The notes beneath the pieces were generated by a model. It was not told the origin of the DNA and did not search any database. It saw only the letters and a list, made by a program, of their open reading frames with translations. A stretch of DNA of 64,000 nucleotides from Planoprotostelium fungivorum. Taxonomy: Eukaryota > Evosea > Variosea > Cavosteliida > Cavosteliaceae. Shown here one piece after another: positions 34,919 to 45,494 of the stretch. Numbering within the stretch: position 1 is the first letter of the stretch; every line of letters starts with the position of its first letter. The DNA is taken from NCBI GenBank assembly GCA_003024175.1, contig MDYQ01000078.1, forward strand, positions 124,001 through 188,000, in the 5' to 3' direction. The position numbers and the translations under genes are program-made.

Positions 34919-35681
34919 GGGATGTTTGCTCGTCCTTATATATCAATGAACAATTATTAACAGCTAAAGATCCTCTAATTTATTCTCATTAGAACTTAGA
35001 ATACTCGTTGACTATCTTGCTGTCTAATAGACTGTCGCAGCCTCAGACAAAGGGTGAGCTCATCCTTCCCATCTTCTGTTCCGATCAGCGTATCCCTGGA
35101 TTACTCACTTTCTTCAGCTTCTTACAACTCTCAACGTCTTCTTATCCATTAATCGCTCACGGAAGAGGTGCAGTCTGTACGCTCGTGTTGTTAAAAGTTG
35201 CATTCTATCGTGCGGCCCAAGTGATTAATAAAACTTTTTTAAAAAAGGGCGTTAAGAAGACGAGCATCCATGGTGCTTTTGCGTATTTATCGTACCGCGT
35301 GCTAAAGAAAGGTAAATATTCGCATGGCCGCACAATACGATTGTCAGTTTTATGCGCCAGCAACAGTTCAGCAAAATGCGTATCTCCACACCATGACGAT
35401 AAAAAGAAGCGATGGCGTCGGCGGTTGGTTTAACGCCTTACAATTCTCTGGGAATGTATGAAGTAACCGATTGACATTGCGCTTCAATCACCGAATGCAG
35501 GCAAGGTCGATCAATCTTTTTACATATCAAATAACATTATGGGATATATCTCATGTATAAAATGCATGGTACCACGCTGCTGTCAATTCTTCGTATGAAT
35601 GCATCGCAGTAAGACAAGAGGCACTGCGACAATCTACGTCAAACTTGAACTTTTTCGCAACGATGATCAACAGAGGAGGGG
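34919..35681. other. Intergenic stretch between tRNA-Cys and a MITE
   Basis: No gene is supported. A 141-codon rightward frame (35008-35433) has no ATG anywhere in it, starting only from TTG, and no family pattern. Confidence 0.5.
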
Positions 35682-35689
35682 CAAGATTC

Positions 35690-36062
35690 AAGGGTGGTGG
35701 CTAAGAGGCAGGAATTATACGCAACATTTTCTAAATCGCATTTTGGTCTCTTAACACTATGGGATGATGCATTATGCTCTGAAAGTACTCTATGTGCTGT
35801 TGGATTGATTTTTTGAAAAGTTTTTTGGTACTCTTGGTGATGATTTTCACAAAAAGCTAAACAGCAGAAGCGATTTAGCTCTGATACTGGGAGTGCTTAA
35901 GCGATATCGCTCCGCAGAGGAATCAGATGATCCATACACTATGCACTTATGGTCACAGATTGATCCCATAGTTGTTGGTAAAGCTAAAGCGATTTAGCTG
36001 AAATGATGAACGCGATTTAGCCCAATGTTGCGTATAAACCCTGCCTCTTAGCCACCACCCCC
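35690..36062. mobile_element. MITE: 373-bp non-autonomous DNA transposon with long TIRs and 8-bp TSD
   Basis: The ends are imperfect inverted repeats of about 50 bp (35690-35739 and 36012-36062). Both share GGTGGTGGCTAAGAGGCAGG, TTATACGCAACATT and CTAAATCGC. The 8-bp word CAAGATTC flanks both ends directly (35682-35689 and 36063-36070), a likely target-site duplication. Internally, GCGATTTAGCT-like words recur at about 35869, 35985 and 36012, perhaps subterminal transposase sites. It has no coding capacity. An 8-bp duplication fits hAT, Merlin or P superfamilies; the TIR ends do not settle which. It sits 179 bp past the stop codon of the presequence protease gene. The near-intact TIRs and perfect TSD suggest a fairly recent insertion. 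Confidence 0.85.
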
Positions 36063-36240
36063 CAAGATTCTATTCTTTACTATTCTATGCATTCAATTAG
36101 AGACGATCACTCCTATGCGAAGGATGCAGGTTCGGACATGTACTGAGCGATTCGAGAAGAAAGTCCATAAACATCCGCTTCGTCACAAGCAAATGAAGCG
36201 ATATGTCCATCATATAGAGAGAAAGAAAGAGAAGCAAGTT

Positions 36241-39200
36241 TTATTCTTCTTCCTCTTCTTCCATTTCCCCTGCCTGGGCCGTCTCTAGATGCCTCACCGT
36301 CCACCCCGGAAAGTTCTTCGAATAGTGAGCCTCCTGCAGGGCCGCCACCTCCTCCGGGCTGGCATCTACCCCATTCAGTCCATCTACAACGAGATATCCC
36401 ATCTAAAAATAGCTCCCTACCTCCGGGCAGTTGTAGATCGCGGTCCGACCCAAATATGACGAGAGACCCCTCCCTCCTCAGATACTTCTCGGAAACTTCC
36501 ACCAAGTCCTCCTTATCCGTCTCGAATATTTGGTCCCTCCTCTTCTGCCTCATGTCTAACGTCATGTTGTGCAGCCATTCAGACAGACCCTTCTGTGAGG
36601 GAGGTGTGGGCCTGTCTAAACTTCCAAACAGGCTCAACTTCATCTCCTTTACGAGGGACTCGCTGCACTTTTCGCTGGAGGCAAAGTCGGCAACCTTGTC
36701 GAATGTGTCGAGTGTTCTCTTTGTGTTGGGGTCACGGTAAGAGTAGAAGGACCACACTCCTGTGCCGCTGTTGGCGCCAGAGCCGTATGCACCTCCCTTC
36801 TCCCTGATTTCCGCGTGGAGCGGATTCTGCGACAGCGTTGTAGACAGCAACTGGAATCATAAATCTTCCCGCCAATTTTAACAATTTGAACTCACGGCCA
36901 ATTTGACATAATCGGGGGAGCTCCATTCTACCGTAGGAATCGATTTCGTCACGTAATTCACAGAGCCAGGAACGAGGAAGAAGGTCTTCTCCGCTTGAAA
37001 CGTCTCCGTGGGGTCCTGATCTCACGTTCAATTCGAATCGGAAGAGGTTAGACTCACGCCGATGTTGCTGTTGTCCGTTCTCTTCTTCGGCAGAGTATCG
37101 ATGAGAGAGAGGAGGGATCTGAATCAAATGAATTCCATTGGATTTTTAGAATAGAATTAATTATTGAAATTCATTTGCTTACCTCTTCACGGCAGGGAAA
37201 GATTTTTCTTCTCCGGTGACCAAGATCTTTTGGATCGGACGATTCAATAATATCTTACCGATCCTCTGTTCTATCTTTAGAACGTCTCGTTGTAGTGCCA
37301 CTCACCTCCAGCTTCTCGACTAATCCTTGTACGTCGTCTTCCTGGGCTAAATTCTGCAAGAAAGAAACCTGTCGAACGTCAATCTACAAATCTCCTTCTT
37401 GGTTCGTTGTAGATCGTTTCACCTGAGTGAAACCTCCGAATATCTCCGATAATCTGGCAGATCTGTGTACAGATGCAGATCCGTAGGTCCTTCCAAAGAC
37501 ATGTCCATCACCCACGAGTGCCTCCTGCATCTCCGTCGCTCTCTGTCTCCAAGTCAATCTTCCGTATTCTTCCGAAATTTCCGTGACATTTCACCTGGTT
37601 GAGTAAGGTGGTGAGGAGTTGCGTTTCGTTCAAGCGTGGGCCCGTCAGCAGCTCTTTCAGTAGATCAAACATTTTTTCAATGTTCCTCTCCAGGCAGGAA
37701 GAAGTGAAGAGGAGATGTCCCGTACACTTTTTCAGGTTGTCATGGTCCATTTCGTGACTGGAAGGGGTCGGCAGGTTGTAGATGGATGGACTCACTTGAT
37801 GCTGACGCTGATACCACCGGTGTACAGTTCGGATTGCGAGGAGAATTCGCGGAAATTCATTCCCTTCGTTCCCAGTTGGGTCATGATCTACGACGCGTCA
37901 GGATCCATTTGAACGGGAATAATATGGCGGGAAACCTCATACGTACCGACACGAACATGGGTAGGTAGGGTAATAACTCAGTGTCCAAGTTGGGAATTGA
38001 GATGAGAGATCGATAGAAGACCAGTCCATTCGTCGGTTGATTGTTCCAAAAGATTCCATTCTCTACCCTCTCCTCCATTTCCTTCCCGAGTCAGTTCCCG
38101 CCAAAATGTCGACGTCGACACCTTCTGCAGCTCGTAATCCTTGATGAGTGTCCTCGGAACATCCTGGTCCACGTGCAGAGTGGGGAGGCAGCTGACCTGT
38201 CGTCGCATCAGATTGAAACGGATGACGTAAACTGACGTCATCATTCTTCTTTGATTCTTGGTGCTCTCTCAAGGTCTTGTACTGTTGGATGATTTCCTTC
38301 TTCTCTGACTCGCTCAGTTTCTTCTGAATTTCGTCCAATTTCTTCCTCTCTCGGTCGGCCTTCTGAGCTGCGTGTGTGGGATCTACAACGCGAGATGAGA
38401 AATATTGAAAATTGATTTCGAACACAGAGAAGGCGACACGATGGATCATCGATGATGTGATCGTGATCGATGATGTGATCGATGATGTACGATATGTCAA
38501 TATTGATGAAGTCAAGAGTGATCATCACCTGGGTTCATGATGATGGTGAGTTTGTGTGGATTGTTGATAAGATACTTTTCAATCAAACTCTCAAAGTAAG
38601 GCCCCTCTGCCAATTTCTTCCTCAGATCGGAGATGTACTGAAATTTCTCTCAGTTCTCCGTCACATCTCTCGACTCACCTTGTCGACACGCAAGAAGTCG
38701 ACAACGTCACTATCGTGCACCCAAGCAGAAGAGATACCATTCAATATAGACATTCCGTACTTCGTCGTCACCTGGTCGCCGTCAGTATCGTCGCGAGATT
38801 TCCACGAAATCTCTCACATTCTTCTGGGAAAGTTCGATCTGGTGGATGACGGACTCGATTCTCTTCTTGTCTAGACCTTCGTCTACAACGCGCCTGAGTG
38901 TATCATCTATGATCTGCCTGACGCGTTCCACGTCCCCTTCCTCAATGTCCTGCAAGCCGATACCGAAGGAGGCTTCCCTGTGAAATTTCAACGAAATTTC
39001 ATTTCGTACGTATGTTACGTACTTGCCGTAGGGGCTGTAGCCTGTTCCCGGGCAGTAGTCAGAGCCGATGTTGGGCTCGATGAGAGATTTGAAGAAGGGA
39101 GAATTTGGACCGTCTGTCAACAGAGTGGATAGAATGTGAAGGGAGTTGACTTCCATGGCATCCTGTTAGGGTGAGAAAATGGCGGGAAGATTTTGGCGGG

Positions 39201-40815
39201 AGAATTTTGGCGGGAAACGCTCACGTCGAGGGGGTTGGCCAGAACGGTGACCAAGACTTTCGTCTGCTTCTTCGGGTTGATCACCACTGTTCCCATCAGT
39301 ACGACATCTCCATTATCCGTCATGATATCATACGATCGACTCACTAGCAGATGGTGGACCCGTGATCCTGACAACTCGCGGAGAATTCCATCTTTCTTCC
39401 GATCTTACGCTCGTGTTGGGGTCGATCTTGTCGAATCTAAATTTAGATCAGACGATGATATCGTTACGACAAAGGAAGACGTCTCACCTGGACAAGACAC
39501 CCTCGTCGATCTTCTGAAGGTGTTCGGATAACGGTAAGTCACCTGCGTCTCAAATGAATGGTTGGTCCGATCTACAACGCGATACGTACCGTAAGTGTAG
39601 AAACGACTGTTGGAAGGGTGATAATGCCTCGCGTGAAATTCTTTCAAGTTTTCGTAGGTTAGATCCGGAATATTGAGAGGATCACCACCGGAATTAAACT
39701 TGTACGTCTCAGAGGTGGGGAACAGATGTTCGTCCACTGTGTAATGGAAGACGTTACTAGGCTCCGACTGAACGATTCAGAATGGAGAGGCAAATGAAAC
39801 TCACCAGGACACCCTTCATCTCGTTGTAGACGACACCTTGGTAGACCAGTGGACTGTTGGAGTCTGTCCAAGTCAGTGGGTTCGAATCGTTGAGACGGTA
39901 GCGTTGTAGATGACTCACCCTCGGCCTCTTTGAATTCGAAGCGGTGTCCTTCCTGCAAGAAATCTACGAAATATCAGAGAAATTGTGAAATATTTGTGTG
40001 GCTCACCCAAGTGTCTCAAGCGGGGGAAGAAGGTTGCATCCAGGTAGACAGACAGCAAGTTGTTGTAATCCTTCTTGTTTTGAGTTGAGAAGGGATAGCT
40101 CGTGTGATCGGATGCTGCGTTCCCGATCAGCCATCACATCCTCATGCTTCACGTCATCCCGTTGAGCTGTAACGTTGTAGATGAGACTCACCCGTCCATG
40201 CGTTCATGAAAGTGTTGACACTTCTCTTGATCATGTTGAAGAAAGGATCACGCACTGGATATTTTTCGGAGCCACACAGAGTCGTATGTTCTAAGATGTG
40301 GGCCACTCCCGTGGAATCTTTTGGAATCGTCTTGAATACGACACTGGCATGTGATCAATCGGGGATGATTTGATTATGATTCGAACCTGAAGACATTGTT
40401 CGTATCAGCACAGTCTACGTGCAGATGTTCTGCACCCGTTTTTTTGTGTTCGAGTCGAATGATGGTGGAGTTCTTCTCTGGAAGGGGTTCTATCTGTTAC
40501 GCGAGTGAGAATGGAAGTGAAAACGAGGCGTCGCACCTTCTTCACTTGATAGCCATGAACCACATCTCCCACTTTTCCAGTGAACCGAGGTCGAGCTGAA
40601 TGATACATCAGAAACGATAAGGACAATCAATAACACGAACATTCTCCTCGGTTGACCTCGCCTGAGAAACCCGAAGTGGCTGGTATGGCAAACTTCGCTC
40701 CTGTCGTTGAGAAAGAACGGTCCATCCCACGATTCGATCTGGCGATGGTAGATAGACTTAATGGAGAAGACACGTTCTGTGCATTGTGCTTGATGAGCCG
40801 TGCAGCTCTCAGCAT
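36241..40815 (-). CDS. Mitochondrial presequence protease (M16C metallopeptidase, PITRM1/Cym1/PreP family)
   Basis: The enzyme degrades cleaved targeting peptides in the mitochondrial matrix. The ATG at 40815 opens a basic, Ser-rich leader ([20 protein letters not shown]) suited to mitochondrial import. Blocks follow: [32 protein letters not shown], and the inverted zinc motif HILEH in [20 protein letters not shown]. Next are [49 protein letters not shown] and [18 protein letters not shown] linker ([20 protein letters not shown]) joins the second half: [52 protein letters not shown] and [16 protein letters not shown]. The acidic end (EMEEEEEE) stops at 36241. The length of about 1,000 residues is usual for the family. 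More than 20 short introns are present, many with TCTACAAC words. Confidence 0.93.
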
Positions 40816-41032
40816 GATTGATCGAGTGTGATTGTGATGTGATGTGATCGTGACACTATCTACAACTCGTATCCGTCACGAAATCAGAATTGTCTAACAC
40901 ACAACTCTTTATTACAATTACGATCCACTCATAGAGTACAGTCTTCAGCTCCTCATCGTCACCGTGACTTCACATCCTTCCACTTTCCGCTGCGTCCTGG
41001 TCTGCATCAGCCTCATGCCGTTCTATAAATCT

Positions 41033-41602
41033 TCACCTCGCTCTTCGATTCTGGAACCAGATCTGAATGTGTCGTTGGCACGTGTGAAACCTTCTGGCGA
41101 TCTGCTCTCTCTCCTCTAGAGTGGGATACGGCGTACGCAGGTACAGATTGGACAGCTCCTCCTTCTGTCTTGCGGAGAAAGACTTTCGTGGGGTCTTCTT
41201 GACTTCTGCAAAGAGTCAGAGATGCTATCGTCCTCTATATCCACCTTTTCGGCTGTTTAGGGTTGTGGGGTGGTGATCGTAGAAGAAGATCCGAGCGATG
41301 GACACTTCCTTGGTGCATGACCACTCGACGGGGTTGATCAGTGATGAGATATCCATCGGTTGTGTGTGAAGTAGGATTGGACTGAATGAATCGCTCCACG
41401 TTCATCCTATTTCGACATTTCAAATCGTGACGCCATCTGATCCTGTCAGAGGTCGCCCAGACGACCTACCACGACCTCTCAGCGACCGCAGTTTACCTCT
41501 AAATTTGTCATAGTCCACATTTTGGAGGATTCTACTTAGCACCGCTTGACATCGCGTTTTGATAGAGAGCCCCGAAAATGTCAAGGATCGAAATGGTTCC
41601 AT
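41033..41602 (-). CDS. Homeodomain protein
   Basis: The C-terminal exon encodes KKTPRKSFSARQKEELSNLY, LRTPYPTLEEREQIARRFHT and CQRHIQIWFQNRRAR. This is a typical-length homeodomain with the helix-3 core IWFQNRRAR (Trp, Phe, Asn and Arg conserved). There is no three-residue TALE insertion. Exon 1 starts at the ATG at 41602 (MEPFRSLTFSGLSIKTRCQA); a middle exon follows (NVERFIQSNPTSHTTDGYLI, VHRSDLLLRSPPHNPKQP). Introns are about 54 nt and 40 nt. The frame stops at 41033 directly after NRRAR, or splices into a further short exon (a GTGAAG donor overlaps the stop), so the end is uncertain. The predicted protein is a small nuclear DNA-binding transcription factor; targets are unknown. Confidence 0.83.
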
Positions 41603-41960
41603 TGCATTTGTGATCGAATGAGGTGAGAATCGGTTCCGAGATTATGGATTAAGTAGAAACGGTGGGTTTCAGTCGATTTCTAATCGTGCAAGGTGGGCTT
41701 CTCATCCACGGATTGTCAATCGTGAGCCAGTGGGAATCAATCACGCCAAATGATTTTCGGTTAAGGTGTCGAATTAATAGAACGACTGGGAATGATATGT
41801 GACCATACAAAGTGAGCGTATCGTTCTGAGTAAAAGTAAAGAGGCCATGTCGTAATTTGATCATTTCCCTCCAAAACGAAAGGGTGGCCAGATTCACGTG
41901 GTTATTCACAGTCGCCGTCTCCTCTTACTTATTTATTACAGTGTGGACCTCTGGACGGAT
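41603..41960. other. Gap between the receptor-kinase stop and the homeobox start
   Basis: No gene is called. An 86-codon leftward frame (41649-41909) begins only at GTG and has no family features. It could contain an upstream homeobox-gene exon, but I cannot support one. Confidence 0.4.
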
Positions 41961-44900
41961 TCACTTCCTCCTCTTGCTCTCGATATTATAGACGAGAGAG
42001 GTGAAGGTGTGGCAATCATCCAGCCATGTCAAGATCATCTCAAAGTTGGGTCTCTCTTCGGGTGGAGTTCGGATGCACTCTTTGAAGATGTCTTGCATCT
42101 CGTCGCTCATCTCGGGAGGAGGTCGAAGGCGGAGGGGCTCGTATTCATCTCCGACACGTGTTGCAGTCTCTATCGGGCTGTATTCCGGGTATGGATCCTG
42201 CCTGCGAGGTGTCGGTGATGATGGAAGACGTGTTGGGTCAGATGATGATGTTCGAGATGAGATCACCTGGCGAAAATCTCCCACAGAGTGACACCAAAGG
42301 CCCAAACTACAACGAGTCAGGTACATTTGGCGGCTTGTAGATGGATCTCACCGTCCGATTTCTCGGAATAAACGGAGCTTCTGAGGCATTCTGGGGCCAT
42401 GTGCTTGAGAGGGCCGACGAGGCTGGTAGTTCTGAACATCGTGAGACATCCACTCTCTTCTCGACGTACTCACTGTGCTTCTCCACCTCCAAAGTGCATC
42501 CTAGAGAGACCGAAATCTGTTCGTCACTTGAGCCTGATTTCGTAATCGATAAAGGCAGAAGATCACACCCGATACTTTTGGATTCAAACTCTTATCTAAT
42601 AAGATATTTCTAGCCGCCAGGTCTCTGTTTGTGTTCATTTTATGGATTCAGAGAAAAACGATTCGATGATCACCTGTGTATGACTCCCTCCGTGTGCTGT
42701 AGAAATGTCAGTCGAAAGATCCCTCATCTACAACTCACCAGGTGAAACATTCCGGCGGCGACACCTCTGATCACGTGACTGACCGTGTTGGGAGATATTA
42801 TCTCATTCGAATGCAACACTCTGTACAGAGATCCACCATCACACAATTGCGTCACGATGAACAGCGTACTGTCCGTCTCCGAAATGCAGACACCCAGATA
42901 CTGTTCATCCGTCGACAATCGAAATTCTCCCCACGTTCTCACCTGTACAACGTTGACGTGTGGCCTTAAGGTTTTCATGATGTCCACTTCTCTCATGCAC
43001 TCTTCGGTACGATTCTCATCGTCCGCGTAGAAACTCTTCACGGCCACGTCAGACGACCTCCACCTACCTCGGTACACCACACCAGACGCCCCTGATGACG
43101 TCATCATTCGTCATCAGCGTGTCGAATCACCTGCACCGAGCTGTTCTCCGATGTAGAGGTCTCTCACATCGATCTGGTGGTTCGCTTTGTACTTGGCCAA
43201 AAAATTGACGGGGGCGGGCCTCGATAGCGCGGCGTCGTAGCGGAAGTCCGTGCTGTAAGGTGCCTTGAATCCTAGAGAATGGCCTGATTCCTGGGAAGAG
43301 CCCGAGGATTTCGAGTATTGAGTGGAGGAGCCGCTGCCGTCTGAGACGAGCCTGACGTTCATACTCTCTCCCTCTCTGTGAAATTTAGATCTCGTTCATT
43401 ATTTTCCATTTCGATGATTCACGTATTGATGCTATTATATCTTTCTCTTCCACTGTTCTATCTTGATGATGAAATGAATAGAAATAATATAACGAACAAA
43501 TAGATAAAGTATAGAATAAAACGAAACGAAATCGTAAAACGTCTCACCCTTCCGCATCTCGATTGCGAATGTACAAGATGACAAAGATGATTCCGACAAT
43601 GACTAAAACTCCCACCAGACTCCCCACAGTGGCACCAACGATGACAGGCACTCTACTCTTTGGTGCACTGATTCCACCACCACCGGAAGATGTGACGTTA
43701 CCACTGTAAGATGGTCGGTGAAAACTCGACGAGAATTCGATCACGTGTTGTTGTTGTTCAAGAACGACCAATAGAAAGAAGTGAGGGTGTTGGACTGGCC
43801 CACCGGCCTGAAAGCTGCGCCTGCGAGTTGTAGTTTGCGAATCAGATAGGCTTTATCCGAAATGGTCTGACGATTCTCGTAGCCGATCCATTGTACACCT
43901 GATTTTATTTCATTTTATTCTTTTGTGAATTTCTCTCGATGGACTCACCTGAATACATGTAATACATCTTCATCGTCTCGTTGTAGACGGACGTGAAATT
44001 GGAGGATTGTTGTGCGCGATCGATCTGTGGCGGTTAGAATGATTTCAAAATTCAAATGCGTCACTTCGGCGGCAAGCCAACAACCGATACCAAAGGTGAG
44101 GCAGCCCCGACTTCCCACTGTAGCCGGCGAGCCCGGCATATTCGCATTCGCATCTCTAAGAACGTAATTGATTCCGTAATTTCCGATACTGTACAGTAGC
44201 TGTCTCTCGTCATTCATTCAGATAAGTAAAAACGATCACGACTACTCTTCTCGTGAAGACGAATGTATCGAATCGAATCGGATGATGTGGTTCTCACTTT
44301 AGAGGATGGCACCTCGTTGAGGTAATATTTCAACGTCTGCATCGTATAATCGATGGGAGACAAAGACATGGCACCATAGGCCTGCACCGTCGCATTGTTG
44401 AATAATTCCGTGTTGTCTAAAATCAAATAATCCACTTGTGAAATCAGTATCTCGTGTGAGTGTGATACGATATACCTTGAGGGTACATGTTGGAATAACT
44501 GACGTTCGAATAGATGGAACGGTCTGCAGAGACAGAGAGGGTGAGCATAATCTTCTTTCCGGTCGTGTTCGCATGATCGTCGATGGCTGATCGGATGGCG
44601 GATGTGAGGAGGAGACACGTGGGCTGTCGAAGATGAATAAAAAGTCCACAGATGATGGAGGATGGACTCACTGCATTGTCGGTGGTCCAGTGCCATCCAA
44701 TGTCTATTCCGTCGAAGTCGAAGTCGGCTGTGTATCGGATGATACCTCGCGCGAAATTGGGAATGATGGACGCATTCCGTTTCATTTCATCGGCCAGTGC
44801 TATGGCATCAGCATTCACGCCCATCGTGCTGATCTGATCGTGATATGTCATGCAGGAGTCTCACTAGATGTCCCACCAGAAATTTGAGATCTGGATTCTT

Positions 44901-45220
44901 CTTCTTGGAAAGCTGCTTCAATTGGACGTAAGTACCGGTGGGGCCAGTGGAAGATGATGATTGAGGTGAGAATGTACCAGAGGACACATTGTAATTGGCC
45001 ACAAGTACCGTGAGATGAGAGTATTGGGAGTAATCGATCTGGTCTCATTAGAAGAGATCGTGAAACGTGGACTGACCTTTGATGGATCCAAGTAGCAGGC
45101 ACCTCCGAGATATACATCCCAATCTTCAATATACCCAAAAACAGTGGGAGCTGAAGAAGTCGCATGTATCAAAGTGAGCACAAAGACAATCAGGTGAGGC
45201 CACAGCTGCCGTGATCCCAT
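41961..45220 (-). CDS. Receptor tyrosine kinase with a degenerate GH18 chitinase-like ectodomain
   Basis: The ATG at 45220 gives signal peptide MGSRQLWPHLIVFVLTLIHA. The ectodomain is GH18-like: PTVFGYIEDWDVYLGG, DYSQYSHLTVLVANYNV, then FARGIIRYTADFDFDGIDIG followed by WHW. Here the family DGxDxDxE motif is changed to DGIDIGWH, so the catalytic Glu is His and the adjacent Asp is Gly. Later GH18 blocks are KKIMLTLSVSADRS, AYGAMSLSPIDYTMQTL and VQWIGYENRQTISDKAYLIR. One helix follows (VPVIVGATVGSLVGVLVIVG), then a Ser-rich juxtamembrane segment. The kinase is complete: IGEQLGAGASGVVYRGRW, SDVAVKSF, FIVTQLCDGGSLYRVLH, VIHRDLAARNILLD, KVSDFGLSR, GPLKHMAPE and SDVWAFGVTLWEIFARQDPY. HRDLAARN marks a tyrosine-kinase type loop. 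It is probably a plasma-membrane receptor for chitin-type ligands. More than 15 introns are present, several with CGTTGTAG words. Confidence 0.85.
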
Positions 45221-45494
45221 TTCTGTTTGGTGATGTGCCGATCGGCACATGACATTTTGAAACTGACACGAGTGTGACTGCTGTGCAAATAAACCCAGAT
45301 CAACGGATGTGTATGTGTGCAATCCTGGTTCTATGTCTTGTACCTACAGCTTTCGAGAAGACAGAAGAGAGGAATCGGTTTCTCTGGTGCCTACCTTTCA
45401 TTCTTCGGGCGACTAGGGGCATCTAAGTCGCTATCATCAACCTCGTTCGCTTCGATGGACGAATATGCATTGCAAGTACACTGTCACATTTTAT

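Noticed and set aside
35008-35433. 141-codon rightward frame beside the tRNA
   Set aside because: It has no ATG at all, starts only at TTG, lies in A/T-rich intergenic DNA and shows no domain.
41649-41909. 86-codon leftward frame upstream of the receptor-kinase stop
   Set aside because: It starts at GTG only and has no domain; an upstream homeobox exon could not be supported.
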